From Arthrobacter sp. Y-9 (GTDB taxonomy: Bacteria; Actinomycetota; Actinomycetes; Actinomycetales; Micrococcaceae), in the NCBI RefSeq assembly GCF_029690065.1, contig NZ_CP121463.1, positions 3,472,001-3,536,000 on the forward strand: a stretch of DNA of 64,000 nt, written 5' to 3'. The notes beneath the pieces were generated by a model that was not told the origin of the DNA, did not search any database, and was given only the letters and a program-made list of their open reading frames with translations. The position numbers were made by a program, and so were the translations under genes. Below are positions 1 to 7,933 of this stretch, in pieces (within the stretch, counting starts at the first letter, position 1; each line of letters begins with the position of its first letter).

Positions 1-305
1 GGTGTCAGGAGCACGGCCGTGGTGTCGATCGAAAGGAACGCGGTGCACAGAATGGAGAGCAGCACGATCAGGAGCCAGAGCAGGACGGTCCGGCCCCGGG
101 CCAGGCCCGCCAGCAGGCCGGAGACCGCGCGGAACACCCCGGCGTCGGCGGCGAGTTCGGCCACCACGGTGATTCCTCCCGCGAACAGCAGTACCGGCAG
201 CACCCGCTCGCCCAGCGCGAGCGCCTCGGTGGCCGGCAGCACACCGGTGAGCACCGCGATGCCGCCGAGGAGAAGGAGACCGAAGCCGATCAGGAGAAGT
301 CGCAC
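1..305 (-). CDS. ArsB/SLC13-like membrane transporter, N-terminal part only
   Basis: The reverse strand reads as a hydrophobic protein that begins inside the window and runs off its left edge, so about 101 residues are visible. Three probable membrane segments are seen: LLLIGFGLLLLGGIAVLTG, a segment around VLPVLLFAGGITVV, and one around LLWLLIVLLSILCTAF. Two phrases, AELAADAGVF and FLSIDTTAVLLT, resemble the first halves of ArsB/NhaD/SLC13 ion-transporter proteins. There a conserved polar break with Asp-Thr-Thr interrupts a membrane helix. GTG at 303-305 is chosen as start because no better start exists downstream and the frame upstream offers none. The ribosome binding site is poor. The substrate (arsenite, sodium/proton, dicarboxylate) cannot be told from this fragment. 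Confidence 0.7.
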   Translation of the reverse strand, partial: MRLLLIGFGLLLLGGIAVLTGVLPATEALALGERVLPVLLFAGGITVVAELAADAGVFRAVSGLLAGLARGRTVLLWLLIVLLSILCTAFLSIDTTAVLLT

Positions 306-365
306 CTTCTGATGGTACGGACCCCGGCTCTCGACAGGACACCCGACCCACGTCAGAGTGGATTC

Positions 366-992
366 ATGAGCACCGTGGACACGCGCGCACCCCGGCCCGA
401 CGGCATCAGGACAGCTCCTGCCGACTGGGAGGAGGTGGAGCGCCTCTTCTCCCTCGGCGGCGACGCGGCGGGCTGCTGGTGCCAGTGGTTCACCCTGCGT
501 CCGGCCGAATGGAAGAGCCAGCCGCGCGCTGAACGCAAGGAGCTGCTGCGCGAGCAATTCCAGCGGGACGAGGTGCCCCCGGGCGTGCTGGCGTTCGCCG
601 ACGGGACGGCGGTCGGCTGGGCCGCCGTCGCACCGCGCCGCTGCTACCCGCGCGTGGAGCACCTGCAGCTCGTCCAGAAGGCCGACCGCGCCGTCCCGCC
701 TGAGGACGGCGAGCACTGGGTGGTGAGCTGTTTCGTCGTGGCGCGGACGCACCGCCGCCGCGGGGTGGCCCGTGCGCTCCTGGATGCGGCGGTCGCCTTC
801 GCGGCCGAGCACGGCGCCGACTGGGTGGAGGGCTACCCGGTGGACACCGCCGACCGTCCCAAGGCGACCTCCTCGGACCTGTTCCACGGGACGGTGACGC
901 TCTTCGAGCAGGCTGGCTTCACCCGGGTGTACGACGGCGTGCCGGGCCGCGCGCTCATGCGTCGCCGGGCGCCGGGGGCCGGGACGGCGTAG
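366..992 (+). CDS. GNAT family N-acetyltransferase
   Basis: A 208-residue GNAT-fold acetyltransferase that would transfer an acetyl group from acetyl-CoA to an unknown amine. The acetyl-CoA pyrophosphate-binding motif is RRRGVA at about 130-135, in the usual R/Q-x-x-G-x-A form, preceded by the beta-strand VVSCFVVA. An N-terminal CWCQW motif (37-41) is typical of a GNAT subfamily common in actinobacteria. The C-terminal part (TLFEQAGFTRVYD) is the usual last GNAT strand region. An in-frame start exists 54 bases upstream. ATG at 366 is preferred because the extra residues are not family-like. The end overlaps the convergent TetR gene by 38 bases. Confidence 0.85.
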   Translation: MSTVDTRAPRPDGIRTAPADWEEVERLFSLGGDAAGCWCQWFTLRPAEWKSQPRAERKELLREQFQRDEVPPGVLAFADGTAVGWAAVAPRRCYPRVEHLQLVQKADRAVPPEDGEHWVVSCFVVARTHRRRGVARALLDAAVAFAAEHGADWVEGYPVDTADRPKATSSDLFHGTVTLFEQAGFTRVYDGVPGRALMRRRAPGAGTA

Positions 993-1617
993 CCTCCTCG
1001 GACGCTTTCGCTGCCAGGACTTCGATCCAGGCGACGGACGCCTGAATGGCGAGGGTGAGCCCTTCGGCCACCCGCTCGGACGGCGTCGCGGCGGCGACCG
1101 CCTCGTGAAGCGCCGGTTGCGACAGCGGGGACGTGAGCCAGAGGGGGTCCGGCGAGACGGCGTCGGCCGCCGAACCGAACACGACGGCGTCGAGCATCGA
1201 CACCACCGTGACCCGCTGCCGGACCGGCACCCCCGCCTCCGCGAGCAGCGCGACCAGCGTCTCGTACACGGCGAGCGTGGGCCGGTCATCCACCATGCGC
1301 CCCATCAGGAGCGGGATCGCAGCGGGGTACTGCGCCACGGCCTCGCGGTACGAACGGATCCAGTGCTCCACGCGCTCCTGCCAGGGGCGGTCCGCGTCCC
1401 GCAGCGCGTCAAGGCTGATCTTCCGGTAGAACCGCTCGCGGAGTGCGTTGATGATCTCGTCCCGCCCGCCACTGAGGTGGTGATACAGCGACGACGGGTT
1501 CACGCCCAGGTGCTTGCCGATCCCCTGGATCGTGAAGTCATGGTGGCGGTCGATCAGTTCCAGCGCCGCGTCCAGAATGATGTCGCGCGAGAGTAGACGC
1601 GTCCGGGGTCTGGCCAT
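955..1617 (-). CDS. TetR family transcriptional regulator
   Basis: A 220-residue TetR-type repressor. The N-terminal helix-turn-helix lies at about residues 28-48 (FTIQGIGKHLGVNPSSLYHHL), followed by the usual long helical ligand-binding domain. ATG at 1617 gives the MARPRTRLLSRD start common in this family. A longer open frame upstream does not look like protein. The gene is divergent from the NCS1 permease and alcohol dehydrogenase, with 196 bases between. It probably represses that unit through the palindrome at 1657-1669. The ligand is probably the permease substrate or a catabolite of it, which is inference. Its 3' end overlaps the acetyltransferase gene. Confidence 0.9.
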   Translation of the reverse strand: MARPRTRLLSRDIILDAALELIDRHHDFTIQGIGKHLGVNPSSLYHHLSGGRDEIINALRERFYRKISLDALRDADRPWQERVEHWIRSYREAVAQYPAAIPLLMGRMVDDRPTLAVYETLVALLAEAGVPVRQRVTVVSMLDAVVFGSAADAVSPDPLWLTSPLSQPALHEAVAAATPSERVAEGLTLAIQASVAWIEVLAAKASEEATPSRPPAPGDA

Positions 1618-1656
1618 GGTCCGAGTATTCCAGTTCACGCCCGCACGACCTAAAAC

Positions 1657-1669
1657 CAAATGCCATTTG
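1657..1669. promoter_or_regulatory. Candidate TetR operator, perfect palindrome
   Basis: CAAATG-C-CATTTG is a perfect 6-bp inverted repeat with a one-base centre. It lies 40 bases upstream of the TetR start and overlaps the -35 element of the opposite promoter (TTGATT, 1667-1672). This is the expected layout for a TetR-type autoregulated divergent promoter. Nothing else in the intergenic region is as symmetric. Confidence 0.55.
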
Positions 1670-1696
1670 ATTAAAATGTGATCCAGGCCATACCAT
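1667..1696 (+). promoter_or_regulatory. Candidate promoter of the NCS1 permease-alcohol dehydrogenase unit
   Basis: A -35 element TTGATT (1667-1672) and a -10 element TACCAT (1691-1696) are separated by 18 bases. The proposed TetR operator overlaps the -35 element, so repressor binding would block RNA polymerase. The transcript would have a leader of about 110 bases before the permease ATG at 1814. Confidence 0.4.
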
Positions 1697-1813
1697 GGTG
1701 AAAACTTTCGTTGCATACCAGACAACCCGACTCTTCCAGCCTCGTCCGATACGCCGTCATCCCCCTTCTCCCGGACCTCACCTCCCCGGGATCCCTCCCC
1801 TCGAAGGAATGCC

Positions 1814-3271
1814 ATGACCACCACCCCTTCAGACACCGGCAGCCCCGCCCGGCTCATCGAAGCCCGGTCCATCGACTGGGTCCCGGAGAGCGAACGCCAC
1901 GGCAAACTCTGGCACCAGGGCCCGTTGTGGTTCCTCGGCAACTTCCAGTACTTCTCGATCCCCATCGGGTTCATCGGCCCGTCCATGGGGCTCTCCCTCG
2001 GCTGGACCGTCGTGGCGAGCGTCCTGGGCATCGCCGTCGGCACGGTCTTCATGGCCTTCCACGCCTCCCAGGGCCCCACCATGGGCCTGCCCCAGCTGAT
2101 CCAGTCGCGGGCGCAGTTCGGCTACCGCGGCGTCGTGGTCCCGCTCCTCGCCACTCTCTTCACGTACATCGCGTTCAACGTGGCGGACACGGTCCTGTTG
2201 AGCGAAGGCCTGAACAGCTCCTTCGGCTGGAACCCGACGCTGATCGCCGTTCTCGCGACGGTGGCCGGCGCGGGCCTCGCGATCTTCGGCCACGACTGGC
2301 TGCACAAGGCGTTCCGCATCCTGCTGTACGTCTCGCTGCCCATCATGACGATCCTGACCATCGGGGTCATCAGCGGCGGCGCCGGCGGATCCTGGGATTC
2401 CTCGCACTACGGCTTCACCTGGGTCGCCTTCATGGCGCAGTTCGCGGCCTGCGCGGCGTACAACATCACCTACGCCCCCTACGTCTCCGACAACTCCCGG
2501 TACCTCCCCACGAACACCCCGGCACGGTCCGTGATCGCCGCCGTCTTCTTAGGCGCCTCCTCCTCGGCCATCTGGCTGATCTCGCTGGGCGCGTGGCTGT
2601 CGATCGCCCTCGGCGCGACCGACGGTCTCGCCGGCCTCCAGACCGCGGGCAACACGATCTTCCCGTCCCTCGGGAACGTGGCCGCCCTGCTCTCGGCGCT
2701 CGCCCTGACCGCGACCATGGGCATGAACGCCTACGGCGGCATGCTCACCGTCCTGACCACGGTCGACTCGATCCGCCCGATCAAGCCCAAGACCACCGCC
2801 CGCGTGGTCACGGTCCTCGGACTCGCGGTGCTCTGGTACCTGGTGGCCTCCTCGATCAGCTCCGGATCCGTCGCCACGGTCTTCTCCGCCCTGACCCTGA
2901 TGCTCTACATCCTGGTCCCCTGGACGGCCACCAATCTGGTCGATTTCTTCGTGGTGCGGCGCGGTCATTACGCCATCGCGGACCTCTTCACGCCCAACGG
3001 CATCTATGGCGCCTGGGGCTGGCGCGGACTCACCGCGTTCGCCATCGGCCTCCTGAGCGAGATCCCCTTCATGGTCCTGCCGACCATCGGCGGCTGGAGC
3101 TTCGTGGGCCCGGTGGCCTCCGCCCTGGGCGACGTCGACATCGCCTGGCTCGTCGGCCTCGCCGTCACCTCGGTGGCGTACTGGCTGCTGGGCCGTTCGC
3201 TCGACCTCGCGGCGGAGGAGAGCGAACGACGCCGGAGCGACGAACAGCTCTCCGGGCAGGGTCCCGCGTAG
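1814..3271 (+). CDS. NCS1 family nucleobase/hydantoin-type cation symporter
   Basis: A 485-residue, roughly 12-helix permease of the NCS1 (purine-cytosine permease) family, which imports nucleobases, allantoin, hydantoins or related vitamins with a cation. The N-terminal hallmark IDWVPESERHG is at residues 20-30. The substrate-site stretch QGPTMGLPQLIQSRAQFG is at 86-103. The ATG at 1814 is preceded by GAAGGA at 1803-1808. It is followed after 68 bases by a zinc alcohol dehydrogenase on the same strand and faces a TetR gene. The unit therefore looks like uptake plus oxidation of one compound, which the sequence does not identify. A second, divergent NCS1 permease is at 14528-15943. Confidence 0.9.
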   Translation: MTTTPSDTGSPARLIEARSIDWVPESERHGKLWHQGPLWFLGNFQYFSIPIGFIGPSMGLSLGWTVVASVLGIAVGTVFMAFHASQGPTMGLPQLIQSRAQFGYRGVVVPLLATLFTYIAFNVADTVLLSEGLNSSFGWNPTLIAVLATVAGAGLAIFGHDWLHKAFRILLYVSLPIMTILTIGVISGGAGGSWDSSHYGFTWVAFMAQFAACAAYNITYAPYVSDNSRYLPTNTPARSVIAAVFLGASSSAIWLISLGAWLSIALGATDGLAGLQTAGNTIFPSLGNVAALLSALALTATMGMNAYGGMLTVLTTVDSIRPIKPKTTARVVTVLGLAVLWYLVASSISSGSVATVFSALTLMLYILVPWTATNLVDFFVVRRGHYAIADLFTPNGIYGAWGWRGLTAFAIGLLSEIPFMVLPTIGGWSFVGPVASALGDVDIAWLVGLAVTSVAYWLLGRSLDLAAEESERRRSDEQLSGQGPA

Positions 3272-3339
3272 GCGGGGTCCGCCTCCACACCGTTCCGATG
3301 GCAGCCTTCCGGCTGCCGCCTTCCGATCAGGAGACCACC

Positions 3340-4428
3340 ATGACCGAAGCCACCACCTTCCGCGCCGGACGCGGCGTGTCCCGGGAGCCGCTCACCGTGG
3401 CGTCCCCCGGGCCCGGCCAGGTCCGGGTCGGCATCCGAGCCACGGGCGTCTGCCACTCGGATCTGCACATCGTCAACGGCGACTGGCCCGCGGCGCAGCC
3501 CCTGGTCCTCGGTCACGAGGCCGCGGGCATCGTCGAGGAGACCGGACCGGGCGTCACCACCGTTCAGCCCGGCGACCATGTGGTGCTGTCCTGGTTCGCC
3601 CCGTGCGGACGGTGCGTCAACTGCGCCGCCGGCCGCGGCTGGCTGTGCACCGGCACCACCGCGCTGTCCAACACCTTGCCGGACGGCACCACCGCATTCC
3701 GCGACGGCGACGGCGAGCCCCTCTGGCCCTACCTCGGGCTGGGCACCTTCACGCCGGAGGTGGTCGTGCCGGAGTCGGCGGCGGTCAAGGTCGACGAGCG
3801 GCTGCCCTTCACCGTGGGCGCCCTCCTCGGCTGCTCGGTGACCACCGGCGTGGGCGCGGTCCTGAACACCGCGAAGGTCCCGGCGGGAGCCTCCGCCGTG
3901 GTCATCGGCTGTGGCGGCGTGGGCCTCTCCGTGGTGATGGGGCTCCGCCTCGCGGGCGCCGACCCGATCATCGCGGTGGACCTGTCCGAGGAGAAGCGGG
4001 CCATGGCACGCGAACTGGGGGCCACGGTCACCCTGGACCCTCGCGAGACGGACCTGACCGAATTCGTCACGGAACAGTTCGGAGGCGTGGATTTCGCGTT
4101 CGAGGCGATCGGGAACGAGAAGGTCATCGAGACCCTCCCCGGGCTGCTCGCTCCGGGCGGCGCCGCCGTGCTGGTCGGCATGACCCGCATCGGCGCCCGG
4201 GCCAGCATCGACCCGTTCGACCTGGCGGACCAGGGCAAGAGCATCCTGGGGTGCAATTACGGGTCGAGCGTGGCGCAGGTGGACATCCCCCGGCTCGCGC
4301 GGCTCCACCTCGCGGGGCTGCTGCCGCTCGAACGGCTCATCGACCGCGTCCGGCCCCTCTCCGAGGCCGCCGACGCCCTCGAGGACCTGGCGGCCGGAAC
4401 CGGGCTGCGGTCGGTCCTGACCCCCTGA
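3340..4428 (+). CDS. Zinc-dependent alcohol dehydrogenase, class III-like
   Basis: A 362-residue medium-chain NAD-dependent alcohol/formaldehyde-type dehydrogenase. Catalytic zinc ligands are visible as Cys38 in GVCHSD, His59-Glu60 in LGHEAAG and Cys165 in LLGCSVTTGVG. The structural zinc cysteines are Cys89, 92, 95 and 103. The dinucleotide motif GCGGVG is at 190-195. The sequence resembles actinobacterial class III-like enzymes, some of which act on mycothiol adducts (known for MscR), but the substrate here is open. ATG at 3340 has AGGAG at 3328-3332. It lies 68 bases behind the NCS1 permease and is probably co-transcribed with it. Confidence 0.88.
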   Translation: MTEATTFRAGRGVSREPLTVASPGPGQVRVGIRATGVCHSDLHIVNGDWPAAQPLVLGHEAAGIVEETGPGVTTVQPGDHVVLSWFAPCGRCVNCAAGRGWLCTGTTALSNTLPDGTTAFRDGDGEPLWPYLGLGTFTPEVVVPESAAVKVDERLPFTVGALLGCSVTTGVGAVLNTAKVPAGASAVVIGCGGVGLSVVMGLRLAGADPIIAVDLSEEKRAMARELGATVTLDPRETDLTEFVTEQFGGVDFAFEAIGNEKVIETLPGLLAPGGAAVLVGMTRIGARASIDPFDLADQGKSILGCNYGSSVAQVDIPRLARLHLAGLLPLERLIDRVRPLSEAADALEDLAAGTGLRSVLTP

Positions 4429-4440
4429 CGGGGTCCACTG

Positions 4441-4488
4441 ACCAGCCCGGCGCCTCAGGCGCCCTGCCCCGCCTCCCACCAGCGGAGG
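4441..4488. repeat. 48-bp direct repeat, copy 1 (duplicated gene 3' end)
   Basis: This segment matches 5038-5085 at 47 of 48 positions; the only difference is T at 4465 against C at 5062. Read on the minus strand it encodes LRWWEAGQGA and a stop codon, a copy of the last codons of the cyclase-fold gene at 5052-6083. Similarity stops abruptly at 4488. The two copies flank the small membrane-protein gene like the ends of an inserted or duplicated segment. Confidence 0.85.
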
Positions 4489-4706
4489 CGATGGCGGTCA
4501 GATGTCTCGGCCACCCAAGCAGGGCCACTCGATCGGCGGCCGAACGTGAAGCTCGAAAGAAACCCGTTGCTCAACATTTCTCAAGTCGCAATTTCATATC
4601 AGGCGTGACAAGGTCACATGCTTCAAAATGCCCACAGCGCGGTCTTATACCGGAAGTAGATCGGCAGTCTTGCCGGTGTCGATAAGTCGTCGAATGGAGG
4701 AACCAA

Positions 4707-4943
4707 ATGCTTGATGCATGGAAAAGGTTCGGCATTCCGATTCGAATGTGCATCGTCATCGCCCTGTGTTTGCTGCTCGCAGGGGTCACGATCTTGATGA
4801 CAACCCTGTTCTCCACCGAACACGGTTCGGCATCATTCGATGCTGGAATGGCAGCATCTCGCTGGGTTCTGCAAGGGGGCGCGGTCCTCGGCTTACTGAC
4901 TCTCCTTTACATCCTGATCAGGAGACCGCGAAAGCAGTCCTAG
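4707..4943 (+). CDS. Small two-helix membrane protein
   Basis: A 78-residue protein with two hydrophobic segments, about residues 14-34 (CIVIALCLLLAGVTILMTTL) and 53-70, and a basic C-terminus (RRPRKQS). A good ribosome binding site (GGAGG at 4696-4700) precedes the ATG. I recognise no family. The gene and its upstream 200 bases are visibly less GC-rich than the neighbours, and the whole segment lies between the two copies of the 48-bp repeat. Together these suggest acquired DNA. The function is unknown. Confidence 0.6.
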   Translation: MLDAWKRFGIPIRMCIVIALCLLLAGVTILMTTLFSTEHGSASFDAGMAASRWVLQGGAVLGLLTLLYILIRRPRKQS

Positions 4944-5037
4944 AGCAGGCATGGCAGGCAAGGGGGCACCCTCCCTGGGTCCAGTCTTGCCGGTCAGCGC
5001 TCGAAACGGTGACCGCGATGGTGGTTGTGGGCAGCAG

Positions 5038-5085
5038 ACCAGCCCGGCGCCTCAGGCGCCCCGCCCCGCCTCCCACCAGCGGAGG
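5038..5085. repeat. 48-bp direct repeat, copy 2
   Basis: Second copy of the repeat at 4441-4488. This one contains the true stop codon (5052-5054) and last codons of the cyclase-fold gene. Both copies include a small internal palindrome, GGCGCC-TCA-GGCGCC, centred on the stop codon. Confidence 0.85.
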
Positions 5086-6083
5086 ACCCGGAGCGCCCGG
5101 AAGGTGATCCAGCGCGACGGCAGGCCGACGCCGTCGTCGAGGGTGAACCAGACCCGGCCGCGCAGCTCGTCGTCCAGGAGCCAGCGGCCGTCGGCCTGAC
5201 GACGGGAGCGCAGATGGTCGATCACCGGGGCCAGCCGGGGGTCGGGCGCGGTGCCGTCCACGAGCGAAGCGGACCGGAGGTGGTCGGCGGCGCGGAGGAC
5301 GTCGTAGCGCCACCGCCAGGGATAGCGGAGATCCAAGTATCCGGGGTCGACGGGCTCGCCGGTGCTCTTCCGCAGGAAGAGGCCGCGCTCCAGGAGGTAC
5401 TCCTCGCCCGCCCGACGCGCCCGTCGGGTCTCCGGAGTGCCCTGCCCGTTGCGCTCCAGTTCCAGGAGCGCTTCGAGGACGTTGATCGTGGTGTCGAAGG
5501 AGGCGCGCACGGAGCCGTTCTCGCGCTCACAGTTCCAGCCGCCGTCGGGCTGCTGTTCGGCGAGCATCCACTCGACGAGGGCGGGAAGTGCGAGTCCGAA
5601 ACAGACGCCGTCCGCAAGCGTCCTGGCGTTGATGCAGGTGTCCACTTCGCCGTCCCAGAACCGCTGGCCGTCATGGTCCCAGCGGGAGTTCCGGCCCACG
5701 AGTTCCACGATCTCCCGGATCCTCGGGGTGGAGGGGTCCAGACCGAACTCGCGCAGCTGCGTGAGGCTGTACGTGGTGGCGGTCCAGGGCTGCCCCTCCG
5801 CCTTCCAGTCCGCCCGGGTGAAGCCCTCGGGCACGAAGGACCCGCCGGCCCATTGGCCGTCCTCCCCGGCCAGAGCGAGGAGCCTGGCTCCGGCGCCCTC
5901 GGTCGCGATCCGCGCCCGGTCGGCCTCCCACACCGACTCGGGCGCGTCCAGGAGATCGCGCTGGACCTGCCAGCGCAGTGCGGGGTCACCGCTCAGGAGC
6001 CAGTCGACGACGGCGCCGTCAGGCGCCGTTCCGACCGGAGCCGTGCCCTGGGGCTCGCCGTCCACAGGATGCTCCTCCGTCAT
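5052..6083 (-). CDS. Squalene-cyclase-fold (alpha/alpha toroid) protein
   Basis: A 343-residue, probably cytosolic protein with repeated helical units like those of squalene/terpenoid cyclases and prenyltransferase beta subunits. QW-like motifs are seen at QQPDGGWNCE (178-187) and QADGRW near the C-terminus. The aspartate-rich DXDD of true squalene-hopene cyclases is not present, so enzymatic cyclisation is doubtful. Such single-toroid proteins are common unknowns in actinobacteria. ATG at 6083 has GGAGGAG just upstream. The 3' end is duplicated at 4441-4488. Confidence 0.7.
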   Translation of the reverse strand: MTEEHPVDGEPQGTAPVGTAPDGAVVDWLLSGDPALRWQVQRDLLDAPESVWEADRARIATEGAGARLLALAGEDGQWAGGSFVPEGFTRADWKAEGQPWTATTYSLTQLREFGLDPSTPRIREIVELVGRNSRWDHDGQRFWDGEVDTCINARTLADGVCFGLALPALVEWMLAEQQPDGGWNCERENGSVRASFDTTINVLEALLELERNGQGTPETRRARRAGEEYLLERGLFLRKSTGEPVDPGYLDLRYPWRWRYDVLRAADHLRSASLVDGTAPDPRLAPVIDHLRSRRQADGRWLLDDELRGRVWFTLDDGVGLPSRWITFRALRVLRWWEAGRGA

Positions 6084-6172
6084 CGCTCCTCCGTTCCATC
6101 ACGCATCATCCGTCACGGATCCCACGACCCGCGACGGCGGGGACGCTCCACCCCCTGCCCGGAGCGTCCCCT

Positions 6173-6228
6173 GCCGGTCAGCTGATGCCGGTCAGCTGAG
6201 ACCGATCAGCCGAGGCCGGTCAGCTCAG
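6173..6228. repeat. Four tandem 14-bp repeats over the 3' end of the ABC binding-protein gene
   Basis: Four 14-base units follow each other: GCCGGTCAGCTGAT, GCCGGTCAGCTGAG, ACCGATCAGCCGAG and GCCGGTCAGCTCAG. The unit at 6215-6228 covers the last codons and stop of the solute-binding protein gene. The others extend it downstream, as if the gene end had been copied by slippage. Each unit carries a minus-strand TGA. Confidence 0.8.
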
Positions 6229-7131
6229 GCCCTTGTCCTTGAGCCAGGCCGTGGCGATCTCGGCCGGCTGGCGCTTGCCCACCGTGCTCTGGACGTTCAG
6301 CTTCACCAGTTCCTCGGTGGTCAGCTTCGCGCTGATCGCGTTGATCACCTTGGAGATCTTCCCGGAGACGGCCTCGCTCGCGATCGGCACCACGTTGGAG
6401 GACAGGATCATGTTCTTCGGATCCTTCAGCGTGACCAGGTCACCCTTTTCGAACGCCGGATCCGCAGAGTAGATGTCCGCCACCTGCACCGTCCCAGCAC
6501 GCAGCGCGTCCAGGGTGGTGGGGCCGGTCGCGGAGAAGGCGAGATCCACGCCGTACTGGGTCTTCGCGGCAGCCGGTCCGTACGGGCGCTTCTCGAACTC
6601 CGGGGCGCCGCCGATCGTGACCTTGCCCTGGACCTTGCTCAGGTCCGCGATCGTCTGGAGGCCGTACTTGTCGGCGGTCGCCTTGGTCACCGTGTAGGTG
6701 TCCTGGTCCGCGGCCTGAGCGTAGTCGAGCGCCACAAGACCCTTGGGCAGGGCCTTCTTCAGCTCGGCGTACACATCGGCGGGGCTCGTCGAGGACGCCT
6801 TGCCCTGCAGGAACTCCAGGAGGTTGCCGGTGTACTCGGGGAACAGACTGATCGCCCCGGACTTCACGTCGCCCATGTAGGCGTCGCGCTGGCCGATGTT
6901 GAATTTACGCTCCACCTTCTGGCCGTCCTTCTCGAGGCCCTGGGCGTAGATCTCGGCGATGATCTCGTTCGAATAGTACGCCTGCGACCCGACGACGATC
7001 TTGTCCCCGGAGCCGCCTCCCGCGGTGCTGGGCTGGTCCAGCGGGTTGCCGGAACCGCACGCGCTGAGGGCGAGAGTGACGGCGAGCGCGGCGCCGGCCG
7101 CGGCGATCCTGGCGATGCGAGCAGTGAACAT
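6220..7131 (-). CDS. Glycine-betaine/choline-type ABC substrate-binding lipoprotein
   Basis: A 303-residue OpuAC/OsmF-type solute receptor anchored outside the membrane by a lipid. The signal peptide ends in the lipobox LSAC with Cys25. The mature protein shows family phrases such as VGSQAYYSNEIIAEIYAQ and GAISLFPEYTGNLLEF. It is the last gene of a minus-strand operon with an ATPase and two permeases, an importer of quaternary-ammonium osmoprotectants. The start at 7131 is preferred over an ATG 18 bases upstream because AGAGG sits 7 bases before it and the signal peptide is then normal. The precise ligand is not established. Confidence 0.88.
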   Translation of the reverse strand: MFTARIARIAAAGAALAVTLALSACGSGNPLDQPSTAGGGSGDKIVVGSQAYYSNEIIAEIYAQGLEKDGQKVERKFNIGQRDAYMGDVKSGAISLFPEYTGNLLEFLQGKASSTSPADVYAELKKALPKGLVALDYAQAADQDTYTVTKATADKYGLQTIADLSKVQGKVTIGGAPEFEKRPYGPAAAKTQYGVDLAFSATGPTTLDALRAGTVQVADIYSADPAFEKGDLVTLKDPKNMILSSNVVPIASEAVSGKISKVINAISAKLTTEELVKLNVQSTVGKRQPAEIATAWLKDKGLS

Positions 7132-7165
7132 GGTGGTTCCTCTCTTCACTTCCTCACGCGGAGTT

Positions 7166-7933
7166 TCACTCGGCGTGCTGTCTGGACGCGGCTGGGGTGT
7201 TCAGCCGGACGCGGGATGACGTGCGACGGCGCGCACGGGGTTCGGTCTCCTGGCGCCCGCCGCCGGACACCCGCACCCCGGCGGGGACGGCGGCGCGCTG
7301 GGCCAGGGCGAACAGGAGATCGACGATCAGGGCGAGGACCGCCACCAGCAGGGCGCCGGCCAGCACCTGATCGAAGCGGCGCAGCGGGATGCCCTGGATG
7401 ATGGGCCAGCCGAGACCGCCCAGATTGACGTAGGCGGCGATGGTGACGGTGGCGATGACCTGAAGCGTGGCCGCACGGAGACCGCCGATGAGCAGCGGCA
7501 GGCCGAGGCGGAACTCCACCTTCCAGAACACCTGCCACGGGGTCATGCCCATGGCCTTGGCGGCGTCGATCACGCGGCGGTCGATCGCCTCGATCCCGGT
7601 GTAGGCGCCGGCCAGGAGGGACGGGATGCCGAGCAGCACGAACGTCACGAGGGCCGCCGCCGGGACCTGCAGCACGCCGAACAGGAGCACCAGCAGGATG
7701 AGCAGCCCGAACGACGGAATGGCCCGGGCGGCGCCGGAGATCGCGACGGCCACCTCGCGGCCGCGTCCCGTGTGGCCGATGAGCCAGCCGGCAGGCACCG
7801 CGACGATGGCGGCGATCAGCACGGACAGCGCCGTGTACAGCAGGTGCTGTCCGAGGAGAGTGGGGAGCGCGTAGGTGCCGGTCCACTGCTCGGGATCGGT
7901 CAGCCAACGGACCGCATCGGCGAAGAGGTTCAT
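7166..7933 (-). CDS. ABC permease, osmoprotectant (OpuBB/BD type)
   Basis: A 255-residue inner-membrane subunit with about five or six helices and the binding-protein-dependent permease loop (AIDRRVIDAAKAMGMTPWQV), which contacts the ATPase. The start overlaps the stop of the upstream permease by four bases (ATGA), indicating translational coupling. The last 45 residues are polar and arginine-rich, unusual for the family but in frame and uninterrupted. It pairs with the homologous permease at 7930-8616 to make the two-subunit channel. Confidence 0.88.
   Translation of the reverse strand: MNLFADAVRWLTDPEQWTGTYALPTLLGQHLLYTALSVLIAAIVAVPAGWLIGHTGRGREVAVAISGAARAIPSFGLLILLVLLFGVLQVPAAALVTFVLLGIPSLLAGAYTGIEAIDRRVIDAAKAMGMTPWQVFWKVEFRLGLPLLIGGLRAATLQVIATVTIAAYVNLGGLGWPIIQGIPLRRFDQVLAGALLVAVLALIVDLLFALAQRAAVPAGVRVSGGGRQETEPRARRRTSSRVRLNTPAASRQHAE

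Noticed and set aside
1711-4428. A single plus-strand open frame that seems to join an N-terminal extension to the alcohol dehydrogenase
   Set aside because: The first part lies over the NCS1 permease in another phase and reads as arginine/proline-rich shadow. The dehydrogenase has its own ribosome site and a full-length fold from 3340.
3004-4479. Long minus-strand open frame opposite the permease and dehydrogenase
   Set aside because: Antisense frame of high-GC coding DNA, rich in Gly, Arg and His with no domain; the sense genes are unambiguous.
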